50,165 bases of DNA from positions 1 to 50,165 of the forward strand of contig JBHJGS010000031.1 of the NCBI GenBank assembly GCA_050331575.1, in the 5' to 3' direction. A program made the position numbers and the translations under genes. Positions 1 through 8,497 of the stretch are shown here, piece by piece. The stretch comes from JBHJGS01 sp050331575 (GTDB taxonomy: Bacteria; Pseudomonadota; Alphaproteobacteria; Sphingomonadales; Rhodothalassiaceae). A model generated the notes under the pieces. That model saw nothing but the letters and a program-made list of their open reading frames with translations. It was not told the DNA's origin and did no database searches. Numbering within the stretch: position 1 is the first letter of the stretch; each line of letters begins with the position of its first letter.

Positions 1-1364
1 GTGATGAACCAGTCGGAATTCAAGATGCCGTTCAGATCGTCGGTGCGCGACGGGCCGCCCTGGGTGGAATTGTCCTGGGTGCCGCCATAGACGTAATAGA
101 AGGGTTCGGCATCGTCGACCGCGACCTTGTAGAACTGGGTCACCGGCAGATTGGCGTGGAAGCGCCAGGTCTTCTCGCCATCGAAGCTTTCATAGAGGCC
201 GCCGTCGGAGCCGACCATGATATAGTCCGGATCGTCCGGCCGGAACGCGATGGCATGGTCATCGCCATGTTTGAATTCGTTGTTGATCGGCCGCATGGTC
301 TTGCCGCCATCGTCGGACACTTGGCTGGTATTGCTGACCAGATAGAGGCGGTCGAACTGGTGCGGGCTGGCGAACAGCTCCTGATAATAGTGCGGCCCGG
401 TCCCGCCGCCCACGGCGTCGGACTGTTTTTCCCAGCTCTGCCCGCGGTCGGTGGACTTCCAGATGCCGCCGGTGCGCCGATTGAGCTCGATCGCGGCATA
501 GATCACATCGGGCTTCTGCGGCGAAATCGCCAAACCGATCTTGCCTAGATTGCCGGTGGGCAGGCCGCCTTCCAGGCGCGTCCAGGTCTCCCCGCCGTCT
601 TCGGACCTGTGCAGGCCGCTTTCCGGACCGCCGCCCATATAGGCCGCCACGGTGCGGTGATGCTGCCAGGTTGCGGCGTAGAGCCGATCGGGATTGCGCG
701 GGTCCATCGCCAGCGCGGTCACGCCGGTCCACGGCCCGGCCGACAGGATATTGCTCCAGGTCTTGCCGCCGTCAGTGGTCTTGAACAGGCCGCGCTTGCC
801 GCCCTTGGACCAAAGCGGGCCCTGAACCGCCACGAACACGGTGTTGGGATCGTCCGGATGCACGATGATGTCGGCAATATGATCGGAGCCCTCCAGGCCC
901 AGATGCTGCCAGCTCTTGCCGCCATCGGTGCTGCGATAGACGCCATTGCCGAAGCTGACATGGCGGCCGCCAACATCCTCCCCGGTGCCGACCCAGACGG
1001 TGTGCGGATTGCTCGGGTCCAGCGCCACCGTGCCGATCGAATAGACGTCCTGATCATCGAAGATCGGCTCGAACGTGGTGCCGGCATTGACCGTCTTCCA
1101 CACGCCGCCGGAGCCAACGGCGACAAACCAGGTGGACGGATTGTCCGGTACGATTTCGATATCGGCGATCCGGCCAGACATCAGCGCGGGACCGATATTG
1201 CGGAGTTCCAGCCCCTGGAAGGTGGCCGAGGCCATTGCATCGGACTGGCCGGTCGTCTGGCCGGACTTCTGGTCGGACTTTTGGCCGGACTTCTGGTCGG
1301 TGTCTTGAGCGGCGGTGGCGATGGACACGCCGATCACGGCCGCGGCGAGCAGCAGAGCGCGCAT
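1..1364 (-). CDS. Exported BNR/VPS10-type beta-propeller protein (3' part off window)
   Basis: An uninterrupted minus-strand frame runs from the ATG at 1364 to the left edge, so the C-terminal part is missing. It begins with a signal peptide (MRALLLAAAVIGVSIATAAQ), then a Gln/Lys/Ser-rich linker built from short DQKSGQKS-like repeats (about residues 20-40). The rest carries repeated Asp-box (BNR) motifs such as STDGGKSW, TTDGGKTW, SEDGGETW and STDRGQSW, spaced as in sortilin/VPS10-like or photosystem-stability-type beta-propellers. Proteins of this type are often annotated as 'glycosyl hydrolase' or 'WD40/YVTN/BNR-like', but Asp boxes alone do not prove sialidase activity. It is probably periplasmic or outer-membrane associated. 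The exact function is unknown. Confidence 0.85.
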   Translation of the reverse strand, partial: MRALLLAAAVIGVSIATAAQDTDQKSGQKSDQKSGQTTGQSDAMASATFQGLELRNIGPALMSGRIADIEIVPDNPSTWFVAVGSGGVWKTVNAGTTFEPIFDDQDVYSIGTVALDPSNPHTVWVGTGEDVGGRHVSFGNGVYRSTDGGKSWQHLGLEGSDHIADIIVHPDDPNTVFVAVQGPLWSKGGKRGLFKTTDGGKTWSNILSAGPWTGVTALAMDPRNPDRLYAATWQHHRTVAAYMGGGPESGLHRSEDGGETWTRLEGGLPTGNLGKIGLAISPQKPDVIYAAIELNRRTGGIWKSTDRGQSWEKQSDAVGGGTGPHYYQELFASPHQFDRLYLVSNTSQVSDDGGKTMRPINNEFKHGDDHAIAFRPDDPDYIMVGSDGGLYESFDGEKTWRFHANLPVTQFYKVAVDDAEPFYYVYGGTQDNSTQGGPSRTDDLNGILNSDWFI

Positions 1365-1458
1365 GAAGGAGATCCCTCAAAAAAGGTCGGATGACGTCAT
1401 GCAGGGACACAATCGTGCGTCAGATGCCGACAATTGTAAACAGCCTGTGCGCCCGCGC

Positions 1459-2646
1459 TCAGCGCCGCGCAATCAGATCGATGACCACATCCACTTCGAA
1501 GGCGACAATGCCGTCCGACGCCCATTGGCCCTGGCCGATGCCGAAGACGGTGCGCAACAGCTGCACCTCTGCGGTGACGCGGGCCACGCCATCGCTTTCG
1601 CGAAAGGCAAAGGGCAGCGCCAGATCGCGGCTGACCCCGCGCAGCGTCAGGCGGCCTTGCGCTTCAAACTGGCCCGGGCCGGTGGCGCGAAAGCTGTCGG
1701 CCTCAAACCGCGCCTGGGGAAAGCGGGCGACGTCGAACCAGGCTTCCGTGGGCAGGGCCTGATCCTTCTGGGTATCGCCGGTAACCGCGCTGGCCATATC
1801 GATCACAACCAGGGCGCGGCCGCTCTCCGGCCGTTCGGGATCGAAGCGGATGTCCGCGCTGAAGCGGGTGAACCGGCCGTCGAACTGCCGGCCCGATTGC
1901 CGGCCGCGAAAGCCCAGGGTCGACCGCTCCGGATCCACCGTCCAGGCCGGTGCGGTTGCCGGGGCATTGGTCGGGGCGGTGCCGAGGTCGGCAACTGGGC
2001 GGTCATCCGGGTCCGGTCGCGCACGCCCCGCCGGCGGCAACAGCGCGATGACCAGGGCCAAGACGGTAAGCCCGCCGAGCCCTGCCGCGAGCCCACGCCG
2101 TCCAGGCCACATGCGCAGCAGAACGGCATCGCGCAGGATCAGGTGGTGGCGCAGGGCGGCGGCCACATGCATGATCACCAGCGCGCCGATCAACCAGCCG
2201 CCCAGCCGGTGCGCGGTCTGGACCGTCAGATATGCGGCCTCATCGGGGGTGACCGGCAGATGCGGCACGGGCAGGCGTGCGAACCACACCGTCGGCACGC
2301 TCAGCGGTGCCAGCGAGACCATCAGCCAGCCGCCCAGCGGCAAGCCCAGCAGCAGGGCATAAAAGCCGATATGGGCTGTGCGCGCGGCCAGCCTCTCGCC
2401 CCGGTCCATGATCGCGGGCAGCGGCGGCGGCGTGTGGCTCAGCCGCCAGCCGATGCGTGCCAGGGTCAAGGCCAGCACGGTCAGACCGATCGATTTGTGC
2501 AGCTGGTAAAGCTGAAACGCCGCCGCGCCGGTTTCATCAAGCCGGGTCATGGTCAGGCCGGTGCCCAGCAGTGCCAGCACCGCCACGGCGGTGACCCAGT
2601 GCAGTGCCTGGGCCACGCGGGTGTAGCGGCGCGGTTTGCGGAGCAT
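1459..2646 (-). CDS. Cytochrome b561-YceI fusion protein
   Basis: This is a 395-residue fusion. Residues 1-200 are a four-helix cytochrome b561-type membrane domain with candidate haem histidines in ALHWV, QLHKSIG, HRLGGWLIG and MHVAAALRHH. Residues 215-395 are a YceI-type lipocalin-like domain starting at WTVDPERSTLGF. B561 domains move electrons between quinol and periplasmic acceptors, and YceI folds bind polyprenoid or quinone-like lipids in the periplasm. A membrane haem domain joined to a lipid-binding domain therefore suggests quinone-linked redox chemistry at the periplasmic face; this is inference. The ATG at 2646 has GGGAG upstream. A separate YceI gene lies 32 bases upstream in the same direction, so the two are probably co-transcribed. 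Confidence 0.9.
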   Translation of the reverse strand: MLRKPRRYTRVAQALHWVTAVAVLALLGTGLTMTRLDETGAAAFQLYQLHKSIGLTVLALTLARIGWRLSHTPPPLPAIMDRGERLAARTAHIGFYALLLGLPLGGWLMVSLAPLSVPTVWFARLPVPHLPVTPDEAAYLTVQTAHRLGGWLIGALVIMHVAAALRHHLILRDAVLLRMWPGRRGLAAGLGGLTVLALVIALLPPAGRARPDPDDRPVADLGTAPTNAPATAPAWTVDPERSTLGFRGRQSGRQFDGRFTRFSADIRFDPERPESGRALVVIDMASAVTGDTQKDQALPTEAWFDVARFPQARFEADSFRATGPGQFEAQGRLTLRGVSRDLALPFAFRESDGVARVTAEVQLLRTVFGIGQGQWASDGIVAFEVDVVIDLIARR

Positions 2647-2678
2647 CGTCTCCCGCCCCGGTCTATTTGGGCCCCGGT

Positions 2679-3293
2679 CTATTCGGGCAAGGTGAATTCG
2701 CTGCCGATGCTGATCATCACCTCATCGCCGACGAACGGCACATAGGCGGACACACCGAAATCGGAGCGTTTGATCACTCCGCTTGCATCGAAGCCGACCG
2801 TGTACCGCTCGTTGACCGGATTGACCCCGGCTTGGTTGAAGGTGGCGTCCAGGGTGACCGGCCGGGTCACGCCCTTCATGGTCAGATCTCCGGTGATGCG
2901 CGCGGTATTGTCTCCGGTGCGTTCCACCTTGGTGCTGACGAACCGCGCGGTGGGATAGGTGTCCGCATCGAAGAACTCTTCTGCGCGCAGATGCTTGTCC
3001 AATTCCGGATCGGCGGTGCTGACACCGGCCACGTCGATGGTGACATCAAGCGCGGTCTCGCTCAGATCGTCCGGATCCAGCGCCAGCGAGCCTTCAGCGT
3101 TCGGAAAGGTGCCCTGATAGGTGGAAAAGCCCAGATGGTTGACCGAGAAGATCACGCGGGTATGCGCCGGATCGATGGTATAGGTGGCGGCGGACACCTG
3201 GGCGGGATCTTGGGTCAATTGTTGCGCGGTGGCGGTGAGGCCGGGGCCGGCCAGAAGGGCCGAAATGGCCAGGATATGGATCAGCGAGCGCAT
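2679..3293 (-). CDS. Secreted YceI-family lipid-binding protein
   Basis: The 204-residue protein has a clear signal peptide (MRSLIHILAISALLAGPGLTATAQQ) followed by one complete YceI domain. Typical family features are YTIDPAHTRVIFSVNHLGFS near the start of the domain, GSLALDPDDLSETALDVTID and KRSDFGVSAYVPFVGDEV near the end. YceI proteins are periplasmic lipocalin-like barrels that bind isoprenoid chains. The ATG at 3293 has AGGAG at a good distance. It lies directly upstream of the b561-YceI fusion in a likely operon, so it may exchange ligand or electrons with that protein; that is inference. Confidence 0.93.
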   Translation of the reverse strand: MRSLIHILAISALLAGPGLTATAQQLTQDPAQVSAATYTIDPAHTRVIFSVNHLGFSTYQGTFPNAEGSLALDPDDLSETALDVTIDVAGVSTADPELDKHLRAEEFFDADTYPTARFVSTKVERTGDNTARITGDLTMKGVTRPVTLDATFNQAGVNPVNERYTVGFDASGVIKRSDFGVSAYVPFVGDEVMISIGSEFTLPE

Positions 3294-3347
3294 GACGTCT
3301 CCTATCGCTGCAGAAGGGAAGGCAACGGCTCTTCAGCTAGAGCATGG

Positions 3348-3386
3348 CCCGGCCAAATCGAGTCCCGGCCAAATCGAGTCCCGGCC
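3348..3386. repeat. 16-bp tandem repeat, about 2.4 copies
   Basis: The unit CCCGGCCAAATCGAGT occurs at 3348-3363 and again at 3364-3379, followed by a partial CCCGGCC at 3380-3386. It lies in the 129-base gap between the acyl-CoA synthetase and yceI (both minus strand). No hairpin or coding role is evident. Confidence 0.8.
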
Positions 3387-3422
3387 GGTCGCGTCGATCT
3401 CGGGGCCCGGCATGGCGGCTGC

Positions 3423-5207
3423 TCAGTACAGGGCCTGCAGGCGCTCGCCGTAATTCTTCTCGATGATGTGGCGGCGGATCTTCATCGAGGGGGTCATCTG
3501 CTCATTCTCGATGCTGAACGGCGCCTCCGCCACGGTGAAGCGGCGCACCTTCTCCAGATTGCTAAGCCGGCGATTGACCCGCGCCACCGCTTGATCCAGC
3601 GCGCTTTTCAGCTCCGCATCATTGGCCAGCTGGCCCAGGTCCGCCGGCTTGCCATGGGCCTTGGCCCAATCGCTCAGCCACTCCTGATCGGGCACCAGAA
3701 GTGCGACCAGATGCGGTTTGCGGTCGCCATAGATCATCGCCTGGCTGATCTCCGGCTCCAGCGCCAGCATGCCTTCAATGCGCTGGGGCGATATATTGTC
3801 GCCCTTGTCATTGACGATGATGTCCTTCTTGCGGTCGGTGATCACCAGATGGCCGTCCTCGTCCAAATGGCCGATATCGCCGGTGTGCAGCCAGCCATCG
3901 CGCAGCGTGTCCGCCGTGGCGCGTTCGTCATTCCAATAGCCGTGCATGACCAGTTCGCCCTTGACCAGGATCTCGCCGTCCTCGGCCACCCGCACCGACA
4001 CATCCTTCATCGGCGGGCCGACCGTGTGGGTCTTGGGGTTGCGCGGCCGGTTGACCGAAACCACCGGGGCTGCCTCGGTCTGGCCATAGCCCTGCAGCAG
4101 CGGCAGGCCGAATGCTTTGAAGAAGTCGCCGACCTCCGCATTGAGCGGCGCACCGCCAGACACCAGCGCCTTCAAATGCCCGCCGAAGCGCGCCCGCACC
4201 TTGGCACGCACCAGCTTTTCCAACACCGGATCCTGCAGCCGTTCCGCCAGGCTCAACGAGCGCGGGTCGCGCACCTTCTTGATGCCGATCGCCAGCGCCT
4301 TGTCGAACAGCTTGGCGCTCAGGCCGCCCTGCTTCTGCACCGCCCGGGTCACCCGCGTGCGCAGCACCTCAAACAGGCGCGGCACCACCACCATGATCGA
4401 CGGCTTGGTCTCGACCATGTTCGTCGCCAGCTTATCGATGCCTTCGGCGTAATAAATTTCCGCGCCGATGGAGATCGGCAGAAACTGGCCGGCGCTATGC
4501 TCATAGGCGTGGCTGAGCGGCAGAAAGGACAAGAAGCGATGGCCGTCCAGCCCAAGCTCGGCCAGCACATCAGCAGCGCCGTAGCAATTGTGCAGGATCG
4601 CACCATGGTGCAGCACCACGCCCTTGGGCGCGCCGCCGGTGCCGGAGGTGTAGATCAGACAGGCCGTGTCGGACCGGGCGACGGTCTCTGCGTCGCGGCG
4701 CAGGCCGGCGATATCCACGCTTTGCTCGGTCACCGTGGGCGTCCAGTCATGGATCGCCGCGTTGATCGACTGGGTCACCTTCAAAGGCTGCATTGCCAGC
4801 ACGAATTCCAACGCATCGGCTTGGTGGGCGGCCGGCAGTAAGGTGCGCCCCAGCTTCGGCCCCGACACAATCACGCCCTTGGCGCCGGAATTGTCCAGGA
4901 TATGCAGATGGTCGCGCTTGGTGTTGGTGGTGTAGGTCGGCACCGAGATCGCCCCGGCGGCCATGATGCCAAGGTCGCAGATCAGCCATTCCGGCCGGTT
5001 TTCCGAAACCAGGGCCACGCGATCCCCAGGGCGCACGCCCAAACTTTTCAGGGCAGCCCGCAGCCGAGCCACATCGGCGGCCACCTCCTTCCAGGACCGG
5101 GCATGATAGACCCCGCCGTTCTTGGCCCACAAAAACGGTTTGTCGCCCATGGCATCGGCGCGATCGAAGAAAAGTGTAATGAGATTCTTTGCTTTGGCGG
5201 CGTGCAT
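3423..5207 (-). CDS. Long-chain acyl-CoA synthetase (AMP-forming)
   Basis: The 594-residue protein is a full-length member of the ANL superfamily that activates fatty acids to acyl-CoA through an acyl-adenylate. The phosphate-binding motif YTSGTGGAPKGV lies near residue 185. The later motifs LLQGYGQTEAAPVVS, GWLHTGDIG and VITDRKKDIIVNDKGDNISP are all intact, as is the C-terminal region with SMKIRRH. The form with an N-terminal LITLFFDRA and no extra domains matches the FadD15/FAA1-like long-chain group rather than acetyl-CoA synthetases. The ATG at 5207 has AGGAA eight bases upstream. The substrate chain length cannot be read from the sequence. Confidence 0.93.
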   Translation of the reverse strand: MHAAKAKNLITLFFDRADAMGDKPFLWAKNGGVYHARSWKEVAADVARLRAALKSLGVRPGDRVALVSENRPEWLICDLGIMAAGAISVPTYTTNTKRDHLHILDNSGAKGVIVSGPKLGRTLLPAAHQADALEFVLAMQPLKVTQSINAAIHDWTPTVTEQSVDIAGLRRDAETVARSDTACLIYTSGTGGAPKGVVLHHGAILHNCYGAADVLAELGLDGHRFLSFLPLSHAYEHSAGQFLPISIGAEIYYAEGIDKLATNMVETKPSIMVVVPRLFEVLRTRVTRAVQKQGGLSAKLFDKALAIGIKKVRDPRSLSLAERLQDPVLEKLVRAKVRARFGGHLKALVSGGAPLNAEVGDFFKAFGLPLLQGYGQTEAAPVVSVNRPRNPKTHTVGPPMKDVSVRVAEDGEILVKGELVMHGYWNDERATADTLRDGWLHTGDIGHLDEDGHLVITDRKKDIIVNDKGDNISPQRIEGMLALEPEISQAMIYGDRKPHLVALLVPDQEWLSDWAKAHGKPADLGQLANDAELKSALDQAVARVNRRLSNLEKVRRFTVAEAPFSIENEQMTPSMKIRRHIIEKNYGERLQALY

Positions 5208-5293
5208 ATAAAGTTCCTGAACAGATCAAGCGGCCGCCTGAACCCCCACGCCCGGCGCCGCGGCGTCACATTTCTATCATCGTGCTGCCTAGG

Positions 5294-5848
5294 TCAACTG
5301 AGGCCCGCTTGAGCCGACCGTGAAAGCGGGATCAACGCTTCGGCCATGCCGCGGTGCCGGTCGACGAGCTGTCCGCCCCAGGCGTTCACCAGATGCTGGA
5401 CCGCGCCATTGTCCCACATCAAGGTGGCGCGGAAGCGGTCGATCCCTTGGCGCCGTGCGTCGGCCTTCAACAGCTCGAAGACAGCCCGTCCCAGCCCGCG
5501 TCCCTGCCAGGCATCCAGAACCGTGATCGCCAGATCGGCGTCCGCGCCATCCGGGCGCGTGCGGAAATAGCGGCCAACCGCGGCCGGCCGGGGCACCGGA
5601 TCGGCCAGATCCAAGGCACCCACGGCGACATGGCGGATTTGGTCCGCCGCGACCAGAAACGCGATCTCGCTTGCTGCCAATTGCTCTTTGGGGGCGCAAA
5701 AGCGCAGATAGCGAGACCGCTCCGACAGCTCAGGCCAGTGCTCCACAAAATAGTGCGCGTCGCCCCGGTCTAGCGGCCTCATCTTGAATTGCCCGCCATC
5801 GGCTAGGGTAACCAGCCGGGAAAGGCGAATGGCACGTCTGTCACTCAT
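5294..5848 (-). CDS. GNAT-family N-acetyltransferase
   Basis: The 184-residue protein has a GNAT fold. The acetyl-CoA pyrophosphate loop is recognisable in VLDAWQGRGLGRAVFELL (motif A, Q/RxxGxG/A), preceded by a strand (ADLAITV) and followed by ATLMWDNGAVQHLVNAWG (motif B). The opening region (KMRPLDRGDAHYFVEHWPEL, then RSRYLRF) resembles the C-terminal acetyltransferase domain found in Pat-type protein acetyltransferases. The NDP-forming acyl-CoA synthetase part of Pat is absent. The substrate is unknown. It is oriented with the acyl-CoA synthetase gene and separated from it by 86 bases. Confidence 0.85.
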   Translation of the reverse strand: MSDRRAIRLSRLVTLADGGQFKMRPLDRGDAHYFVEHWPELSERSRYLRFCAPKEQLAASEIAFLVAADQIRHVAVGALDLADPVPRPAAVGRYFRTRPDGADADLAITVLDAWQGRGLGRAVFELLKADARRQGIDRFRATLMWDNGAVQHLVNAWGGQLVDRHRGMAEALIPLSRSAQAGLS

Positions 5849-5964
5849 GCGCTTTAACGAAGATTTGCCGCGATTTTGGTTTGTTCCGATCTGGCGATCA
5901 CGATAGCATATGCAAGACGGCAGCGGCCGGGCGGAACCGGGGTCCGGCGAAAGGCGAAAAGGAC

Positions 5965-6318
5965 GTGACGGACAAAGATCAACAGGATGGCGACAATCGC
6001 CGCCAGGATGAACGGGTCGCGGTGGCCTGGGTGTCCCGCCTTGTGCTGGTCGAAGAAGACAAGATTCTGCCCTGCCGGGTGGTCGATGTCTCCACCGCCG
6101 GCACCAAGGTGGAATGCGACCAGGCCGGCCCGTTAACAGAGGGCACCGAATTGATCCTGTCGATCCAGGATTTGGGCGAATTCGCCGCCACGGTCGCCTG
6201 GCATCGCCCGCCCGGGATCGGTTTGAAGATCATGGCAGGGCCGGACCTGCTGCTCAAGCGCTTCGCCGAGGCCGGCGGCGCGTCCCCTTCCCGGTCGCCC
6301 AGCCCGCCGGAAGTGTAG
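5965..6318 (+). CDS. PilZ-domain protein
   Basis: This is a small protein of about 117 residues with a single PilZ domain. The two c-di-GMP-binding signatures are present: an arginine-rich NRRQDERVAV (RxxxR type) and DVSTAGTKV (D/NxSxxG type). It probably senses cyclic di-GMP, but no output domain is fused to it. I prefer the GTG at 5965. The frame remains open upstream to a TTG at 5881, but that extension looks non-coding. The gene is divergent from the acetyltransferase gene, and the space between them holds both promoters. Confidence 0.8.
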   Translation: MTDKDQQDGDNRRQDERVAVAWVSRLVLVEEDKILPCRVVDVSTAGTKVECDQAGPLTEGTELILSIQDLGEFAATVAWHRPPGIGLKIMAGPDLLLKRFAEAGGASPSRSPSPPEV

Positions 6319-6427
6319 CTGCGGTCGTCCGGCCGTCGAGGCGTGCGCGCGAACACGCGACAAGAATATGCTATCCGCCTATCCTGGCCCGCACCTCGGC
6401 GGTGCCGATGATTGTGCGGAGGAAAGC

Positions 6428-7426
6428 ATGCAATCCACTCTGATCGAGGTGGCCCTGGGGCTGGCGCTGATCTACCTCGTGCTCAGCCTGTCGGTGACCA
6501 GCCTCAACGAAGTCATTGAAACCCTCGGCGAACTGCGCGGAAAGCAACTCCGTGCAAAGCTCCGCGAGGTGTTCGGCGGCCAAGCCGAGGAATTGATGCA
6601 GGACCCCTTGCTGAAAAGCCTCTCGCGCAAGAATCTGCCATCCTACATCCCGTCCCGCTTGTTCGGGGAAGCCATGACCGTGCGGCTGCGCAGCGCTGTG
6701 GCCCGGGCCGCCGCGGCCAAGCAGCAATTCCAGGACGGCGTACAGACCGCCGAGGCAGTGCATCAGGTCATAGAAGACTCGGTAAAGACCTTACCGCCGG
6801 ACCTGCAAGGCTATGCGCAGCGCATCCTAGAGCGCGCCGAAGGCGGCGGCCTGGCCTATGTGCGCGATGTCGAACGCCGGATCGCCGCCCATTATGAGGA
6901 TATGATGGACCGCGCCACCGGCGCCTTTGTGCGCACGGTACAGCGCAATTCCGCGATCATTGCCCTGGCACTGGTGCTTCTCGCCAATGCCGATACCATC
7001 CGCATCGCCAATCGGCTGATGGCCGACGGGGCGCTGCGGTCCGGCCTTGCGGATGCCGCCGTGTCCGTGGCGGTCGCCCAACCGCAGGTGCAGCCGGCCG
7101 ACGGACCGGAAGACGCGGCGGTTCCGCCCTCCCCCGGCGACACTGCCGCCGCGGCCGACGCCGCTGCAAGCACCGCGTTGCCCAATTTGAGCGGGCTTCA
7201 GGCCGAGATCGCCTCCTTCCCCTTGGGCTGGGACTGCCCAAACCATCACGACTTGATCGGCTGGCCCAATCTCGCCTGCAACGATAATGACCTCTGGGAC
7301 TATGTTTTGGTTGGGTTCGGCTGGCTGTTATCCACCCTCGCGATTATGCTCGGCGCACCGTTCTGGTTCAATGTGCTGCAACGCGTCGGCAATATCCGCG
7401 GCACCGGCAAGAAACCTCAGCGTTGA
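6428..7426 (+). CDS. Unknown three-helix membrane protein
   Basis: The 332-residue protein has a predicted membrane helix at residues 5-25 (VALGLALIYLVLSLSV), a second near 174-192 (IIALALVLLANAD) and a third near 291-312 (YVLVGFGWLLSTLAIML). A helical soluble region lies between the first two, and an Ala/Pro/Asp-rich low-complexity stretch precedes the third. The end APFWFNVLQRVGNIRGTGKK is characteristic of a widespread uncharacterised bacterial membrane family. The ATG at 6428 has GGAGGAA upstream and is preferred over an in-frame ATG at 6368. I do not recognise a function. Confidence 0.8.
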   Translation: MQSTLIEVALGLALIYLVLSLSVTSLNEVIETLGELRGKQLRAKLREVFGGQAEELMQDPLLKSLSRKNLPSYIPSRLFGEAMTVRLRSAVARAAAAKQQFQDGVQTAEAVHQVIEDSVKTLPPDLQGYAQRILERAEGGGLAYVRDVERRIAAHYEDMMDRATGAFVRTVQRNSAIIALALVLLANADTIRIANRLMADGALRSGLADAAVSVAVAQPQVQPADGPEDAAVPPSPGDTAAAADAAASTALPNLSGLQAEIASFPLGWDCPNHHDLIGWPNLACNDNDLWDYVLVGFGWLLSTLAIMLGAPFWFNVLQRVGNIRGTGKKPQR

Positions 7427-7442
7427 TAGGGGATTAGCTACT

Positions 7443-7955
7443 TCACGTAGAATGTCGCCCCGTTGCATCCCTGAGCGCGCGCGCAGAACGACGCGCTGCT
7501 TCATAATCGCCCCTCCATCTCCTTTGCAGCCATTCCAATTTCTCATAAACCTTCGGTTTCTCGGGAAAGGCATAACCCTGCTCCGGAAACGAATATGCCT
7601 GTCCAACATTCCTAAGGACTGGCAAAAAATGCTGGAAAAAATCATAGAACCGAAATAGAATATCTGAATAATATTCTTTAATCATCTTTTCATTAACGGC
7701 ACCTTCATCAACGGCGATGGCAATTTCCTCGAAGAAGTTTGCCAGGAATTGGAGAATTCCCTTTAAGGCACTTAGGTCCTGATGTTTCCAAATCGCTGCT
7801 ATGGCAGTTGGATCAATATTTTCGGGATCGTTCGCGGTAAAAAACTGGAAAGCTAAACGCGATTTAACAATAAAATTCTCTTCGTCGCCGCTATTAAACA
7901 TAAGATCAAAAGCGCGATCCCGGCCTGCCGAACAAAATGACAAAGCTGAATTCAA
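7443..7955 (-). CDS. DUF4760-like protein, probably the 3' part of a frameshifted gene
   Basis: The 170-codon frame starts at a TTG (7955). Its helical sequence fits DUF4760: NFIVKSRLAFQFF, then ILQFLANFFEEIAIAVDEG and IKEYYSDILFRFYDFF. DUF4760 proteins usually have an N-terminal membrane helix before this region. Here such a helix is encoded just upstream in another frame (7952-8119), so the locus is either a frameshifted gene or two coupled genes. Base composition is clearly more AT-rich than the flanking genes, which suggests horizontal acquisition. The family's function is unknown. Confidence 0.65.
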   Translation of the reverse strand: MNSALSFCSAGRDRAFDLMFNSGDEENFIVKSRLAFQFFTANDPENIDPTAIAAIWKHQDLSALKGILQFLANFFEEIAIAVDEGAVNEKMIKEYYSDILFRFYDFFQHFLPVLRNVGQAYSFPEQGYAFPEKPKVYEKLEWLQRRWRGDYEAARRSARALRDATGRHST

Positions 7956-8119
7956 AAGATAGCCGAAAGCGACCGTCGCTCCCGCCGCGTACGGCGCATA
8001 CTCTGCTGTTTTTCCTGGTCGAGAGTAAATGCAAAACCGCCAACTAGTATAAGGAAGGCAGTAACCAGCAAAATTAAAGTAAAATCGCGTTTTAAGCCTT
8101 GTCGAACATTCGAAAACAT
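7952..8119 (-). CDS. 55-aa membrane-anchor frame upstream of DUF4760
   Basis: The frame runs from the ATG at 8119 to a TGA at 7954-7952. It encodes a short basic N-terminus, one strong membrane helix (LILLVTAFLILVGGFAF) and an arginine-rich tail (RRTRRERRSLSAIF). Its stop overlaps the TTG start of the DUF4760 frame (TTGA), with the downstream frame at -1. The anchor plus the DUF4760 region looks like one original protein broken by a single-base indel. A programmed slip on CTTTTGA, or translational coupling of two genes, remains possible. No convincing Shine-Dalgarno lies before 8119. Confidence 0.5.
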   Translation of the reverse strand: MFSNVRQGLKRDFTLILLVTAFLILVGGFAFTLDQEKQQSMRRTRRERRSLSAIF

Positions 8120-8248
8120 CGAGTAATTCGATGCATTATTCGTAATCGCCGCCTACAAACATATTCTTTCCTCCACGGGTTATAAGCACCAAATGCGAAT
8201 CGATTGGCACAAGACAGACAATATGTCAACAAACAACGCAGGGTAAAA

Positions 8249-8335
<87 letters not shown>

Positions 8336-8497
8336 ATGGGGCGTGGTGAGAGCGCGCGGTGTATCGGGGCGGCCGGGCTGTGTCAAGCGGGTCAACACAG
8401 CGCGGGACCCGCTGCCGCCTTCACTTGTTCTGACAGGACCGTTATAGCTCGCCGCGCATCAGCGCCGGCCGCTGTGCCTGTCAGGGAGCCAAGGCCA

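Noticed and set aside
1315..2745. A 476-codon plus-strand frame
   Set aside because: It overlaps the b561-YceI fusion on the opposite strand and has low-complexity Gln/Arg/His composition.
2604..4841. A 745-codon open frame on the plus strand
   Set aside because: It is antisense to yceI and the acyl-CoA synthetase, has His/Gln/Arg-heavy composition typical of GC-rich shadow frames, and matches no family.
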